Source: Streptococcus peroris ATCC 700780
GTDB taxonomy: Bacteria > Bacillota > Bacilli > Lactobacillales > Streptococcaceae
DNA length: 64,000 bases
Direction of reading: 5' to 3'
Assembly: GCF_000187585.1 (NCBI RefSeq)
Contig: NZ_GL732463.1
Span: 1,072,088-1,136,087, forward strand
The notes beneath the pieces are model-generated. The model was not told the origin of the DNA and ran no database searches. It saw only the letters and a list, made by a program, of their open reading frames with translations. The position numbers and the translations under genes were made by a program. This document shows positions 9,267 to 18,883 of the stretch, piece by piece. The first letter of the stretch is position 1; each line of letters opens with the position of its first letter.

Positions 9267-9949
9267 TATTTCTTATCTCCTTGTCCCATACGATTTTCAA
9301 AAGCTTTCAAGGCTACTGTCAAGATAGATGTCATAATTAAGTAGTAAAAAGCTGCAAATAGAAGTGGAGTCAATGGTAGATATGTGGTTGTTGACACTGT
9401 AGTTGCTCCATTCCACAATTCCATAACCCCGATAGCTGACAAGAGCGAGCTATCCTTGATAATGGTAATAAACTCATTCCCCAAGGCTGGTAAAATATTC
9501 TTGATAGCCTGTGGCAAAATAACATAGCGCATAGCATTTTTAGGACGAATACCTAGTGAATAAGCTGCTTCTAGTTGTCCTTTTGGCACTGCATTAATTC
9601 CAGCACGAACAGTTTCTGATACATAGGCACCACTATTCATAGAGATAATGATAATCCCTGGAATCAAACGAGTAAGATCAACATCTAAAATCCCAATCTG
9701 AATAATAGGAGCACTAATATGCATCAAGGCATAGGCAATCATGATTTGAACCATCATTGGAGTCCCACGGAAAATCCAGATATAAAGATTAGAAAACCAG
9801 ACAAGGGGCTTAATCTTTGAACGTTGTGCAAAGGCCAACAGTACCCCTAAAATAGTCCCCAGCAAGACTACTAAGATAGAAATGATAATTGTTACAATGG
9901 CACCATAGTTAAAATATGGTAAGTATTTCGGTAAAAAAGAAAAATTCAT
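9266..9949 (-). CDS. Polar amino acid ABC transporter permease (HisM/GlnP family)
   Basis: A 227-residue inner-membrane permease with about five transmembrane helices. The EAA loop is visible near residue 130 ([20 protein letters not shown]) and contacts the ATPase encoded next. Family members import histidine, glutamine, glutamate or cystine-type substrates. It is the first gene of a two-gene operon. The upstream 190-base gap is shared with the divergent YkuJ-like gene and holds AT-rich promoter-like sequence on both strands. No signal or binding domain is fused at either end, unlike the larger GlnP fusions of lactic acid bacteria. Confidence 0.88.
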   Translation of the reverse strand: MNFSFLPKYLPYFNYGAIVTIIISILVVLLGTILGVLLAFAQRSKIKPLVWFSNLYIWIFRGTPMMVQIMIAYALMHISAPIIQIGILDVDLTRLIPGIIIISMNSGAYVSETVRAGINAVPKGQLEAAYSLGIRPKNAMRYVILPQAIKNILPALGNEFITIIKDSSLLSAIGVMELWNGATTVSTTTYLPLTPLLFAAFYYLIMTSILTVALKAFENRMGQGDKK

Positions 9950-10140
9950 GGATACTCTACTTTCTATTTATAAAACTTGTATAAGGATAACATATTTTGT
10001 ATAAAAATTCAACCTTTTCCCCTGATATTTTCTATAATTTTTTAAAGGCAAGAGAAATAGCAATTAATCTAAGTTTTTTCTAGTCAAGTAGAGGCTGTTT
10101 ATGGTAAAATAGTAACGATAAGAAATGGAGGAGAATCAAA

Positions 10141-10371
10141 ATGGAATCACATTTGGTTAGAATCATCAATCGCTTAGAAGCAATGACAAAAGATGGTGGA
10201 AACTTGAAACGTAACTTTGAACGCGAAGGAGTTGTTGTCGCAGAAGTTGCTTTTAACCACGACGAAGAAAACGGACCACTCTTCACACTTCGTGACGTTG
10301 AGGCTCGTGAAACGTATACATTCGATAGCATCGATCTCATTGCGATGGAAATCTATGAACTTTTATACTAA
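10141..10371 (+). CDS. DUF1797 (YkuJ-like) protein
   Basis: A 76-residue acidic cytoplasmic protein of the DUF1797/YkuJ family, found across Firmicutes; its molecular function is unknown. The sequence runs RIINRLEAM, then a beta-rich section VVVAEVAFNHDEENGPLFTLRD, then a C-terminal helix IDLIAMEIYELL, the expected pattern for this alpha-beta fold. GGAGGAGA precedes the ATG. A terminator about 40 bases after the stop separates it from clpE. The annotation rests on overall pattern and the clpE neighbourhood, in which this family commonly appears in streptococci. Confidence 0.75.
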   Translation: MESHLVRIINRLEAMTKDGGNLKRNFEREGVVVAEVAFNHDEENGPLFTLRDVEARETYTFDSIDLIAMEIYELLY

Positions 10372-10413
10372 TAATTAAATAGAGGCTGGAAGATAGTCCT
10401 GCTTTAACCAATG

Positions 10414-10450
10414 AAAATCCTTTTTGTATCACAAATGGGATTTTTCTTTT
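10414..10450 (+). terminator. Intrinsic terminator after the YkuJ-like gene
   Basis: AAAATCC (10414-10420) pairs with GGATTTT (10438-10444) around an imperfect inner stem, followed by a T-rich tract to 10450. Confidence 0.75.
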
Positions 10451-10512
10451 TATCACAATAGATTCAGCTACAATAGTCTCTCATCCTGAGTTTTATCAAG
10501 CAAACTTTTTAC

Positions 10513-10570
10513 TTGCTTTCCCCTTCAATCATGATATAATGGGACTAAAGAAATTTGACTATTTTTGACC
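10513..10570 (+). promoter_or_regulatory. clpE promoter with CtsR operator
   Basis: TTGCTT (10513-10518) and an extended -10 TGATATAAT (box 10535-10540) are 16 bases apart. Just downstream, 10554-10570 reads on the minus strand as GGTCAAAAATAGTCAAA, an exact match to the CtsR heptad direct repeat (RGTCAAA-NAN-RGTCAAA). Two further GTCAAA half-sites lie at about 10580-10594. CtsR represses class III heat-shock genes, so clpE is predicted to be heat- and misfolding-induced. Confidence 0.9.
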
Positions 10571-10612
10571 TTTCTATTTTAGTCAAAGTCAAAAAAGAAA
10601 CGAGGTAGAGGT

Positions 10613-12856
10613 ATGCTCTGTCAAAATTGTAAAATCAATGACTCAACAATTCATCTTTACACTAATCTTAACGGGCAACAAAAGCAAATTGATCTTTGCC
10701 AAAATTGCTACAAAATTATCAAAACAGATCCCAACAATAGTTTATTTAAAGGAATGACCGACCTAAACAATCGTGATTTTGATCCTTTCGGTGATTTTTT
10801 CCATGATTTGAACAATTTTAAACCATCTTCTAATACTCCTCCAACTCAATCTGGTGGTGGTTATGGCGGAAACGGTGGTTATGGTTCTCAAAATCGTGGG
10901 CCTGCTCAAACACCTCCTCCTATCCAGGAAAAGGGCCTTCTGGATGAATATGGAATCAATATCACAGAAATTGCCCGTCACGGAAATGTTGACCCAGTCA
11001 TTGGACGTGATGAAGAAATCATCCGCGTCATCGAAATCCTCAATCGTAGAACCAAGAACAATCCCGTCCTCATCGGAGAACCGGGTGTTGGTAAAACGGC
11101 GGTTGTTGAAGGATTGGCTCAAAAAATTGTGGACGGAGACGTCCCTGATAAACTTCAAGGAAAAGAAGTCATTCGCCTTGATGTTGTAAGCCTTGTCCAA
11201 GGTACAGGTATCCGAGGTCAGTTTGAAGAACGCATGCAAAAACTCATGGAAGAAATTCGTCAGCGCCAGGATGTCATTCTCTTTATTGATGAAATCCATG
11301 AGATTGTCGGAGCTGGTTCTGCTGGAGAAGGGAATATGGATGCAGGAAATATCCTCAAACCTGCCCTAGCTCGAGGTGAACTCCAGTTAGTTGGTGCTAC
11401 TACCCTCAATGAATACCGTATCATTGAAAAAGATGCAGCCCTTGAGCGCCGTATGCAACCAGTCAAAGTGGATGAACCAACAGTTGAAGAAACCATTATT
11501 ATCCTTAAAGGTATCCAAAAGAAATACGAAGATTACCACCACGTTCATTATACTGATGCAGCAATCGAAGCAGCTGCTACTCTTTCTAACCGCTACATCC
11601 AAGATCGTTTCTTGCCAGACAAGGCTATTGACCTCCTAGATGAGGCTGGTTCAAAAATGAACTTAACCTTGAATTTTGTGGATCCAAAGGTTATCGACCA
11701 ACGCTTAATCGAGGCAGAAAATCTTAAGGCCCAAGCAACTCGAGATGAAGATTTTGAGAAAGCAGCCTACTTCCGTGACCAGATTGCTAAATATAAGGAA
11801 ATGCAAAAGACCAAGGTAACGGATCAGGATACTCCAATCATCAGCGAAAAGACGATTGAACACATTATTGAACAAAAGACCAATATTCCAGTTGGTGATC
11901 TAAAAGAAAAAGAACAGTCTCAACTCATCAACCTAGCTGATGATCTCAAAGCTCATGTTATCGGCCAAGACGATGCTGTTGATAAGATTGCCAAGGCTAT
12001 CCGTCGTAACCGTGTCGGTCTAGGTACTCCAAACCGTCCAATCGGTAGTTTCCTCTTTGTTGGTCCTACTGGAGTCGGTAAAACGGAACTCTCTAAACAA
12101 CTAGCTATCGAACTCTTTGGCTCTGCTGATAGTATGATTCGCTTTGATATGAGTGAATATATGGAAAAACACAGCGTTGCAAAACTTGTCGGTGCCCCTC
12201 CAGGTTATGTTGGCTATGACGAAGCTGGTCAATTGACTGAGAAAGTCCGTCGTAACCCCTACTCACTGATCCTCTTGGATGAAGTTGAAAAAGCCCATCC
12301 AGATGTCATGCATATGTTCCTTCAGGTCTTGGACGATGGTCGTTTAACGGATGGTCAAGGGCGTACTGTAAGCTTTAAGGACGCTATCATTATCATGACC
12401 TCAAATGCGGGTACAGGTAAGGCAGAAGCTAGCGTTGGTTTCGGTGCTGCTCGTGAAGGTCGAACAAACTCTGTTCTTGGAGAATTAGGTAACTTCTTTA
12501 GCCCAGAATTCATGAACCGTTTTGATGGCATTATCGAATTCAAGGCTCTCAGTAAGGAAAATCTCCTTCAAATCGTTGACCTCATGCTGGATGATGTCAA
12601 TAAACGACTCTCAAGCAATAATATTCATCTTGATGTCACAGAAAAGGTCAAGGAAAAACTGGTAGACCTTGGTTACGATCCCAAAATGGGAGCTCGTCCA
12701 CTCCGTCGTACCATCCAAGACTATATCGAAGATGCGATTACAGACTACTACCTTGAAAATCCAAGTGAAAAAGACCTCAAGGCAGTCATGACAAGTAAGG
12801 GGAAAATTGTCATTAAGTCAAAAAATAAAGGGGAAACGGTCGAATCAAACGACTAG
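10613..12856 (+). CDS. clpE: ATP-dependent Clp protease ATP-binding subunit ClpE
   Basis: A 747-residue HSP100 unfoldase that feeds substrates to ClpP. The N-terminal zinc finger that defines ClpE is clear: Cys3, Cys6, Cys29 and Cys32. A Gly/Asn-rich linker follows near residues 80-100. The first AAA+ module has Walker A GEPGVGKT near residue 155. A UVR-type coiled coil ([13 protein letters not shown]) sits near 385, and the second AAA+ module has GPTGVGKT near 484. GAGGTAGAGG precedes the ATG. Regulation by CtsR is supported by the operator upstream, and a terminator follows the gene. Confidence 0.97.
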   Translation: MLCQNCKINDSTIHLYTNLNGQQKQIDLCQNCYKIIKTDPNNSLFKGMTDLNNRDFDPFGDFFHDLNNFKPSSNTPPTQSGGGYGGNGGYGSQNRGPAQTPPPIQEKGLLDEYGINITEIARHGNVDPVIGRDEEIIRVIEILNRRTKNNPVLIGEPGVGKTAVVEGLAQKIVDGDVPDKLQGKEVIRLDVVSLVQGTGIRGQFEERMQKLMEEIRQRQDVILFIDEIHEIVGAGSAGEGNMDAGNILKPALARGELQLVGATTLNEYRIIEKDAALERRMQPVKVDEPTVEETIIILKGIQKKYEDYHHVHYTDAAIEAAATLSNRYIQDRFLPDKAIDLLDEAGSKMNLTLNFVDPKVIDQRLIEAENLKAQATRDEDFEKAAYFRDQIAKYKEMQKTKVTDQDTPIISEKTIEHIIEQKTNIPVGDLKEKEQSQLINLADDLKAHVIGQDDAVDKIAKAIRRNRVGLGTPNRPIGSFLFVGPTGVGKTELSKQLAIELFGSADSMIRFDMSEYMEKHSVAKLVGAPPGYVGYDEAGQLTEKVRRNPYSLILLDEVEKAHPDVMHMFLQVLDDGRLTDGQGRTVSFKDAIIIMTSNAGTGKAEASVGFGAAREGRTNSVLGELGNFFSPEFMNRFDGIIEFKALSKENLLQIVDLMLDDVNKRLSSNNIHLDVTEKVKEKLVDLGYDPKMGARPLRRTIQDYIEDAITDYYLENPSEKDLKAVMTSKGKIVIKSKNKGETVESND

Positions 12857-12869
12857 TTCCTCAAATACA

Positions 12870-12905
12870 AAAGAATGTTCTTGCTTGACAGCAAGGGCAT
12901 TCTTT
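12870..12905 (+). terminator. Intrinsic terminator after clpE
   Basis: AAAGAATG...CATTCTTT outer stem with an inner CTTGCT/AGCAAG stem. It lies just beyond the clpE stop. The T tract is short. Confidence 0.75.
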
Positions 12906-12945
12906 ACTATGATAGAAAGAAAGCGCACTCAAAAAGGAGAAGTTT

Positions 12946-13395
12946 ATGGCAAATCCAACATTTGGAGAAAAAAAAGAGGGAGTAACCTATAAAAATAGAT
13001 ATGGCGTTTATGCAGTCATTCCAGACCAAAACCATGAAAAGATTATTCTCGTTCAAGCTCCAAATGGTGCATGGTTCTTACCAGGGGGCGAAATTGAAGA
13101 AGGTGAAAATCACCTCGAAGCTCTCAAACGAGAACTGATTGAAGAATTAGGATTTACAGCTGAAATCGGCACCTACTACGGGCAAGCTGATGAATACTTC
13201 TATTCTAGTCATCGTGATACCTATTACTACAATCCAGCATATCTCTACGAAGCCACTTCTTACCAAGAAATTCAAAAACCTTTGGAAGACTTCAATCATC
13301 TAGCTTGGTTTCCAATTGACGAGGCTATTGCTAACTTAAAACGTGGCAGTCATAAATGGGGCATCGAATCATGGAAAAAACAGCATCAAATTTAA
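12946..13395 (+). CDS. Nudix hydrolase
   Basis: A 149-residue Nudix hydrolase that cleaves nucleoside diphosphates linked to another moiety; the substrate is not known. The Nudix box is intact near residues 48-70: GGEIEEGENHLEAL then RELIEELGF, with the catalytic REXXEE pattern. The C-terminal part carries aromatic repeats (YFYSSHRDTYYYNPAY) of a kind often found in the ADP-ribose/8-oxo-dGTP type. AAGGAG lies before the ATG. It follows the clpE terminator, so it probably has its own promoter. DUF1827 follows 62 bases downstream. Confidence 0.88.
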   Translation: MANPTFGEKKEGVTYKNRYGVYAVIPDQNHEKIILVQAPNGAWFLPGGEIEEGENHLEALKRELIEELGFTAEIGTYYGQADEYFYSSHRDTYYYNPAYLYEATSYQEIQKPLEDFNHLAWFPIDEAIANLKRGSHKWGIESWKKQHQI

Positions 13396-13457
13396 GCTAA
13401 CTTACCCAATTTTCCTAAAAAGTGCTATAATAGATATAGAATACAGGAGGAAGCCTT

Positions 13458-13757
13458 ATGAAGCTCATCAATACTACAAATTCACACTCGCATCTTGTTA
13501 AAAACCAGTTAGAAAGCACTGATGCAACTCTTGTAGAGGTCTATTCTGCAGGCAATACAGACGTTATTTTTACTCAAGCACCGCTTCATTATGAAATCCT
13601 TATTTCCAACAAACATCGTGCAATCCGAGAAAAAGAAATCGAAAAAATCCAAGAATTCTTCTTAAATCGTAAAATTGATAAACAAGTCATTGATGAAGCA
13701 AATATCAAAACCCTCTATTCTGATAAATTGATTGAAATTTCAATCCCAACAAAATAG
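13458..13757 (+). CDS. DUF1827 family protein
   Basis: A 99-residue protein matching the DUF1827 pattern of Lactobacillales: it starts MKLINTTNSHSHLVKNQLE, carries the central VYSAGNTDVIFTQAP and ends with a charged helix and LIEISIPTK. No membrane segment or cysteine is present. Function is unknown. AGGAGG precedes the ATG. A TATAAT-like box just upstream suggests its own promoter, and a terminator follows. Confidence 0.75.
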   Translation: MKLINTTNSHSHLVKNQLESTDATLVEVYSAGNTDVIFTQAPLHYEILISNKHRAIREKEIEKIQEFFLNRKIDKQVIDEANIKTLYSDKLIEISIPTK

Positions 13758-13778
13758 ATTTAACTAGATTTTAAGTTT

Positions 13779-13810
13779 ACCCTTCAACATCAAATATTGA
13801 GGGGGTTTTT
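13779..13810 (+). terminator. Intrinsic terminator after DUF1827 gene
   Basis: ACCCTTCAA (13779-13787) pairs with TTGAGGGGGT (13797-13806), followed by a T tract. Confidence 0.75.
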
Positions 13811-13942
13811 CATATACTTTTTCTCACAAAACTCAAAAATACTTAACTTTTCTTCTACAATTCGTGAAGATGTCACATTAAAATCGAAAAAAATAAGAAA
13901 TTTAGTTATAATAGTAAAAGAGATTTAATGAAGGAGTATGAT

Positions 13943-14575
13943 ATGAAAGAAATAATTTATAGAGAAGCCAAGCCTGATGAATACCAAAAAATTGGAAAAG
14001 TGTTGGCGGGTGCTTTTTTAGACTATCCTTTCATGTCTCTTATCAAAGACGATTTAAAAAAACCAGAATATTACCCAGAATTCTTAGAATTGTTGGATAG
14101 CCTTTTGACTAGACTCTACATCAAAGGAGAGACTTGTCTAGTTGCTGAACGCGACGGAGAAATTTTAGCTGTCGCCCTTTTACAAAAAAAGGATTTCACT
14201 ATCCTATCCTATCTATTAAATGGGATTGTCAAGCTTTTTCGTTTTATTACATTACGCAATCTCTTGAAATATCTTGATTTGGTGGAACGTTCCGAACAGC
14301 ATTTAAAAAGATCAGGAAATTTTGATTGGTATTTGATGATGCTTGGAGTTAATGCTACTGTCCAAGGGCAAGGAATCGGCAGTGCTTTCCTACAAAAAGG
14401 CGTTGAACCTTTTCTTAAATCCAAGGGATGCAAACAATTGGGAGTGGTTACTAGTACCGAGAAAAATGTTTGCTTCTATGAAAAAAACAACTATCAATTA
14501 CTTGACTCCATGATGTTAGAATATGGAACAAAATCGATTGGAAACTGGGCTTTTGTAAAAATACTAGATAACTAA
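13943..14575 (+). CDS. GNAT family N-acetyltransferase
   Basis: A 210-residue acetyltransferase of the GNAT fold, acceptor unknown. The acetyl-CoA pyrophosphate-binding motif is QGQGIGSAFL near residue 143, preceded by the beta strand YLMMLGVNATV. The C-terminal FYEKNNYQLLDS is typical of motif B. An in-frame ATG at 13928 exists, but the ATG at 13943 is chosen because AAGGAG (13931-13936) lies directly before it. A TATAAT-like box lies upstream (GTTATAATAG). The gene is monocistronic and convergent with metK across a shared terminator. Confidence 0.85.
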   Translation: MKEIIYREAKPDEYQKIGKVLAGAFLDYPFMSLIKDDLKKPEYYPEFLELLDSLLTRLYIKGETCLVAERDGEILAVALLQKKDFTILSYLLNGIVKLFRFITLRNLLKYLDLVERSEQHLKRSGNFDWYLMMLGVNATVQGQGIGSAFLQKGVEPFLKSKGCKQLGVVTSTEKNVCFYEKNNYQLLDSMMLEYGTKSIGNWAFVKILDN

Positions 14576-14583
14576 TTTTAAAC

Positions 14584-14615
14584 AAAAAAGATTGGTCCTT
14601 ACACCAATCTTTTTT
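14584..14615. terminator. Bidirectional intrinsic terminator
   Basis: A perfect 13-base-pair stem (AAAAAAGATTGGT with ACCAATCTTTTTT) around a CCTTAC loop. It serves the GNAT gene on plus and metK on minus. Confidence 0.92.
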
Positions 14616-14618
14616 ATA

Positions 14619-15809
14619 TTATTTCACTGCTTCTTTCAAGGCTTCTACCTTATCCAAGCGTTCCCATGGAAGATCAATATCTGTACGTCCCATGTGTCCA
14701 TAAGCCGCTGTTTGACGGTAGATTGGGCGTTTGAGGTCCAGCATTTGAATAATTCCTGCAGGACGAAGGTCAAAGATTTGACGCGCCGCTGCTTCTAATT
14801 TACTCTCAGCGACTGTTCCAGTACCAAAGGTATCGATACGAACAGAGACAGGTTGGGCTACCCCAATCGCGTAAGCTAATTGCACTTCTGCTTTCTTAGC
14901 AAGACCAGCAGCAACGATGTTTTTGGCAATGTAGCGAGCGGCATAAGAAGCAGAACGGTCTACCTTAGTCGCGTCCTTACCAGAGAAGGCACCACCACCG
15001 TGACGTGAATAACCACCATAAGTATCCACAATGATTTTACGACCAGTCAAACCTGAGTCCCCTTGAGGCCCACCGATTACAAAGCGACCTGTTGGGTTGA
15101 TAAAGAATTTTGTCTCATCATCTAGGTAAGAAGCTGGAATCACTTCTTTGATAACCTTGTTAATCACATCTTCATGGATTTGTTCATTGCTGACATCTGG
15201 GTCATGCTGGGTTGAAATAACAACCGTATCCACGCGCACTGGGCGGTCATTTTCATCATACTCAACAGTAACTTGTGATTTAGCATCTGGACGAAGGTAG
15301 CTAATTTCACCAGACTTACGAAGCTCTGCCAAACGACGAACCAACTTATGACTGAGTGAAATTGGCAATGGCATAAGTTCTTCTGTCTCATCCACCGCAA
15401 AACCAAACATGAGACCTTGGTCTCCAGCTCCGATTAAATCAAGTGGATCTTGATCTGCATTTCCACGAACTTCCAAGGCTTCATTAACCCCTTGAGCGAT
15501 ATCTGCTGACTGCTCAACCAATGAAGGATGAACTCCCACCGTTTCCGCAGAAAATCCATACTCTGTATTGGTATAACCGATTTCTGCAATGGTGTTACGA
15601 ACCACACGGTTAATATCGACATAAGCATTGGTTGAAATTTCACCGAAAACATGTACGGAACCTGTATAAACAGCTGTTTCAGCCGCAACGTGTGCTTCTG
15701 GATCTTGCTCTAAAATAGCATCCAAAATCGCATCTGAAATTTGGTCTGCGATCTTATCCGGGTGCCCCTCAGATACAGATTCAGACGTGAATAATTTACG
15801 TTCTGACAT
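14619..15809 (-). CDS. metK: S-adenosylmethionine synthetase
   Basis: MetK makes S-adenosylmethionine from methionine and ATP and is usually essential. The 396-residue length and the signatures [13 protein letters not shown] (ATP-binding), [10 protein letters not shown] and GGGAFSGKD (phosphate-binding loop) are all present. Translation is predicted to be controlled by the SMK leader directly upstream: the ribosome site is an unusual run of G (AAGGGGGG) six to seven bases before the ATG. The gene is monocistronic, ending at a shared bidirectional terminator. Confidence 0.97.
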   Translation of the reverse strand: MSERKLFTSESVSEGHPDKIADQISDAILDAILEQDPEAHVAAETAVYTGSVHVFGEISTNAYVDINRVVRNTIAEIGYTNTEYGFSAETVGVHPSLVEQSADIAQGVNEALEVRGNADQDPLDLIGAGDQGLMFGFAVDETEELMPLPISLSHKLVRRLAELRKSGEISYLRPDAKSQVTVEYDENDRPVRVDTVVISTQHDPDVSNEQIHEDVINKVIKEVIPASYLDDETKFFINPTGRFVIGGPQGDSGLTGRKIIVDTYGGYSRHGGGAFSGKDATKVDRSASYAARYIAKNIVAAGLAKKAEVQLAYAIGVAQPVSVRIDTFGTGTVAESKLEAAARQIFDLRPAGIIQMLDLKRPIYRQTAAYGHMGRTDIDLPWERLDKVEALKEAVK

Positions 15810-15811
15810 AA

Positions 15812-15909
15812 AAATGTCCCCCCTTAAAAAATATTCGTTATAGAGTTACAAAGAACTGGTAGGAAAAATATTTACAATCAATCCCACCACCTTATCGGGA
15901 CCATATAAC
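15812..15909 (-). ncRNA. SMK box (SAM-III) riboswitch, metK leader
   Basis: The metK 5' leader of about 100 bases has the hallmarks of the SMK box described for metK of Enterococcus, Streptococcus and Lactococcus. An upstream GGTCCC (near 15898-15903, minus) can pair with the G-rich Shine-Dalgarno GGGGGGAC (15815-15822). It is followed by a purine-rich AAGGTGG segment and then intervening paired sequence. SAM binding would hide the ribosome site and stop MetK translation. An extended -10 (TGTTATAAT, box 15916-15921) sets the transcript start just above. No terminator hairpin is present, which fits translational control. Confidence 0.75.
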
Positions 15910-16045
15910 CTAACTATTATAACACGAATCTTTTAAAAAAACTCGTATGATTACTATTTTTCTTACTAGGAAAATGTTTTCTAATCATAACTAAATAAAA
16001 ACTCTTAAAATAGATGAGTTTCTACTTTAAGAGTGATGTTATAAA

Positions 16046-16744
16046 CTAATTATTTTCTAGATAAAATTCAAACCGTTCTCCGACGTATTGGCTCTTTACA
16101 TACTCAAAAGCTGTGCCGTCATCAAAGTAAGAAACTTGAGTCAATCCTAAAATAGCATGTCCCTTTTCTACTTCCAGATAATGAGCAATTTTTTCCTTGG
16201 CTAGGCGTGCATATATAGTCTGGTGAGATTTTCCAATTCGATACCCATGTTTCTGTAAGGTTTGGAAAAAGTGTTTGGTTATTTCTTCTTTTTTGAAATT
16301 TTTAATAAATTTCTCAGGAATAGAAGCTACTTCGTAGACCACAGGAACTTGATCTGCATAACGAACACGTTCCATTCGGATAATATTCTCAGTTACGTCA
16401 ATTCCTAACTTTTCAACTTCTTGCTCATTTGGAATGGTTCTACGATAGGAGATTAAGTGACTAGAGGGACTTTTCCCTTGAGCCTTTACAATCTCCGTAA
16501 AACTAGTGGTTCCACGCATTTTTTCCTGAACGCGAGTGCTAGAAACAAAGGTCCCGCTACCTACGCGACGTTCCAAAACTCCTTCTTCTACCAAGAGGGA
16601 GATAGCTTGGCGCAAGGTCATGCGACTTACTAGAAACTCCTCAGCCAAGTCGCGCTCACTCGGTAACTTCTCTCCAATTTTCCAATGTCCTTCATCGATA
16701 TCCTTTTTAATCTGGTCGTGAATTTTAACATAAGCTGGTAACAT
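16046..16744 (-). CDS. GntR/HutC-family transcriptional regulator
   Basis: A 232-residue repressor with an N-terminal winged helix (about residues 5-70; GEKLPSERDLAEEF, RMTLRQAISLLVEEGVLERRVGSGTFV) and a C-terminal UTRA ligand-binding domain of the HutC subfamily. This subfamily includes NagR/YvoA, which sense amino-sugar phosphates, and a NagR-like role is possible but not shown. It is transcribed divergently from guaA across a 140-base gap that probably holds both promoters. Its stop lies before a short spacer to the metK leader promoter. Confidence 0.87.
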   Translation of the reverse strand: MLPAYVKIHDQIKKDIDEGHWKIGEKLPSERDLAEEFLVSRMTLRQAISLLVEEGVLERRVGSGTFVSSTRVQEKMRGTTSFTEIVKAQGKSPSSHLISYRRTIPNEQEVEKLGIDVTENIIRMERVRYADQVPVVYEVASIPEKFIKNFKKEEITKHFFQTLQKHGYRIGKSHQTIYARLAKEKIAHYLEVEKGHAILGLTQVSYFDDGTAFEYVKSQYVGERFEFYLENN

Positions 16745-16884
16745 GCTGGCTCACTTCTTTTCTTTATTTTTTCCATTGTACCGTAAGTCATGTGCAAAAG
16801 TCAAACGTCACTTGTTTAGTTGGTAATTCTAGCCCATTTATGATAGAATATTCAAAAAGATATTTCTTTTAAGGAAGGGAAAAG

Positions 16885-18447
16885 ATGACCAACATTTCAA
16901 CTGATTTGCAAGATGTCGAAAAGATCATCGTACTGGACTACGGTAGCCAGTATAACCAACTGATTTCACGCCGTATTCGTGAGATTGGTGTCTTTTCGGA
17001 ACTAAAGAGTCACAAGATTTCAGCTGATGAAGTCCGCGCAATCAACCCTGTTGGGATTGTGCTCTCAGGTGGCCCAAACTCTGTTTATGAAGAGGGATCA
17101 TTCGATATTGATCCTGAGATTTTCGAACTTGGTATTCCGATTTTAGGAATTTGCTATGGTATGCAATTACTAACTCACAAGCTTGGTGGTAAAGTTGTTC
17201 CTGCTGCTAACGCTGGAAATCGTGAGTATGGTCAATCCACTTTAACTCATACTGAGTCTGCTCTTTTTGCAGGCACTCCTGAAGAACAAGTGGTATTGAT
17301 GAGTCACGGAGATGCCGTTACTGAAATTCCAGGAGATTTCGTTCGCACTGGTACTTCTGCTGACTGTCCATATGCATCTATTGAAAATCCAGAAAAGAAA
17401 ATATACGGTATCCAGTTCCACCCCGAAGTTCGCCATTCTGTCTATGGATATGATATCCTTCGAAACTTCGCTTTAAACATCTGTGGTGCCAAAGGCAATT
17501 GGTCTATGGACAACTTCATTGATATGCAAATCAAGAAAATCCGCGAAACCGTTGGAGACAAACGTGTCCTTCTTGGACTTTCTGGTGGTGTTGACTCTTC
17601 TGTTGTTGGGGTTCTTCTCCAAAAAGCCATCGGTGATCAATTGATCTGTATCTTTGTAGACCACGGTCTTCTCCGTAAAGGAGAAGCTGACCAAGTCATG
17701 GATATGCTCGGTGGTAAGTTTGGTCTCAACATTGTTAAAGCAGATGCTGCAAAACGTTTCTTGGATAAACTTGCTGGCGTTTCTGACCCTGAGAAAAAAC
17801 GTAAGATCATCGGTAACGAGTTTGTTTATGTCTTTGATGATGAAGCAAGCAAGCTTAAAGATGTGAAATTCTTGGCGCAAGGAACTCTTTACACAGACGT
17901 GATTGAGTCTGGTACGGATACTGCACAAACCATCAAATCTCACCACAACGTTGGTGGACTCCCAGAAGACATGCAGTTTGAACTGATCGAGCCACTCAAC
18001 ACTCTTTACAAGGATGAGGTTCGTGCCCTTGGTACAGAGCTTGGTATGCCAGATAATATCGTATGGCGCCAACCATTCCCAGGTCCAGGTCTTGCCATCC
18101 GTGTCATGGGGGAAATTACTGAAGAAAAACTTGAAACAGTTCGTGAATCAGACGCTATTCTTCGTGAAGAGATCGCTAAAGCAGGTCTTGACCGCGATAT
18201 CTGGCAATATTTCACTGTTAACACTGGCGTTCGTTCAGTCGGTGTTATGGGTGACGGTCGTACTTACGACTACACCATCGCTATCCGTGCTATCACTTCT
18301 ATCGATGGCATGACAGCAGATTTCGCTAAAATTCCATGGGAAGTCCTCCAAAAAATCTCAGTTCGTATCGTAAACGAAGTGGATCACGTCAACCGCATCG
18401 TCTACGATATCACAAGTAAACCACCTGCAACCGTTGAGTGGGAATGA
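16885..18447 (+). CDS. guaA: GMP synthase (glutamine-hydrolysing)
   Basis: GuaA converts XMP to GMP with glutamine and ATP. The 520-residue protein has the class I glutamine amidotransferase domain first (nucleophile Cys in GICYGMQL near residue 90; His/Glu in QFHPEV near 178). Next comes the ATP pyrophosphatase loop LSGGVDSSV near residue 232 and the C-terminal dimerisation domain ending [17 protein letters not shown] precedes the ATG. A strong terminator follows. The 3' end of guaA is a documented insertion site for genomic islands in several bacteria, which matters because an accessory cassette lies directly downstream. Confidence 0.97.
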   Translation: MTNISTDLQDVEKIIVLDYGSQYNQLISRRIREIGVFSELKSHKISADEVRAINPVGIVLSGGPNSVYEEGSFDIDPEIFELGIPILGICYGMQLLTHKLGGKVVPAANAGNREYGQSTLTHTESALFAGTPEEQVVLMSHGDAVTEIPGDFVRTGTSADCPYASIENPEKKIYGIQFHPEVRHSVYGYDILRNFALNICGAKGNWSMDNFIDMQIKKIRETVGDKRVLLGLSGGVDSSVVGVLLQKAIGDQLICIFVDHGLLRKGEADQVMDMLGGKFGLNIVKADAAKRFLDKLAGVSDPEKKRKIIGNEFVYVFDDEASKLKDVKFLAQGTLYTDVIESGTDTAQTIKSHHNVGGLPEDMQFELIEPLNTLYKDEVRALGTELGMPDNIVWRQPFPGPGLAIRVMGEITEEKLETVRESDAILREEIAKAGLDRDIWQYFTVNTGVRSVGVMGDGRTYDYTIAIRAITSIDGMTADFAKIPWEVLQKISVRIVNEVDHVNRIVYDITSKPPATVEWE

Positions 18448-18547
18448 TTTATAGACATGATTTGAAGTGAAATGGTTGATTTAACAGCATTTTCAGTTAT
18501 TATAAAAGGTTAAAAATAAATCAAAATTGATTGGTTCCCCACCAAAG

Positions 18548-18580
18548 ATCCCACCAGAATTTTTCTGGTGGGATTTTTTT
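18548..18580 (+). terminator. Intrinsic terminator after guaA
   Basis: A 12-base-pair stem (ATCCCACCAGAA with TTCTGGTGGGAT, TTT loop) followed by a T tract. Confidence 0.93.
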
Positions 18581-18883
18581 ATATTAAATTTTATTTTTCT
18601 ATTATTTGATGCTTTACAAGATTTCGTATTACCTGGTTTTGAAAAATAGTTTACAGTTGTTTTAAAAAAAGAGTAAAACCACATTTTCTAAGGACTAATT
18701 TTACTTATTAATTTTATAAAATTTGAATCAATATTTTTATAATAGAGGAATAGTTTAGTTCTGTAAAATTAACTTATACTCTTACAAAGCTCATTCTGAT
18801 AGATTTTATAACTGCCTGCGAAAAAAAGGTATAGACTAAAATAATAGAAGAAATTCAGCAATCAAAGTTACTATTTCTACATC
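18581..18883. other. Gene-free AT-rich spacer between guaA and the accessory cassette
   Basis: No credible coding sequence is seen: open frames lack ribosome sites and read across the guaA terminator. A weak hairpin with a T-rich stretch just past the cassette's last stop (around 18840-18880, minus) could end the cassette transcript. No direct copy of the guaA 3' end, integrase remnant or insertion-sequence end was found. Confidence 0.5.

Noticed and set aside
15810-15930. SAM-I (S-box) riboswitch upstream of metK
   Set aside because: No terminator/antiterminator pair is present. The pairing of GGTCCC with the G-rich ribosome site fits the SMK (SAM-III) type instead.
17473-18072. 199-residue minus-strand frame inside guaA
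   Set aside because: guaA is continuous and fully conserved on plus; the minus frame is a codon-bias shadow.
18493-18684. 63-residue open frame on minus behind guaA
   Set aside because: It reads through the perfect guaA terminator hairpin, has no ribosome site and its composition is random-like.
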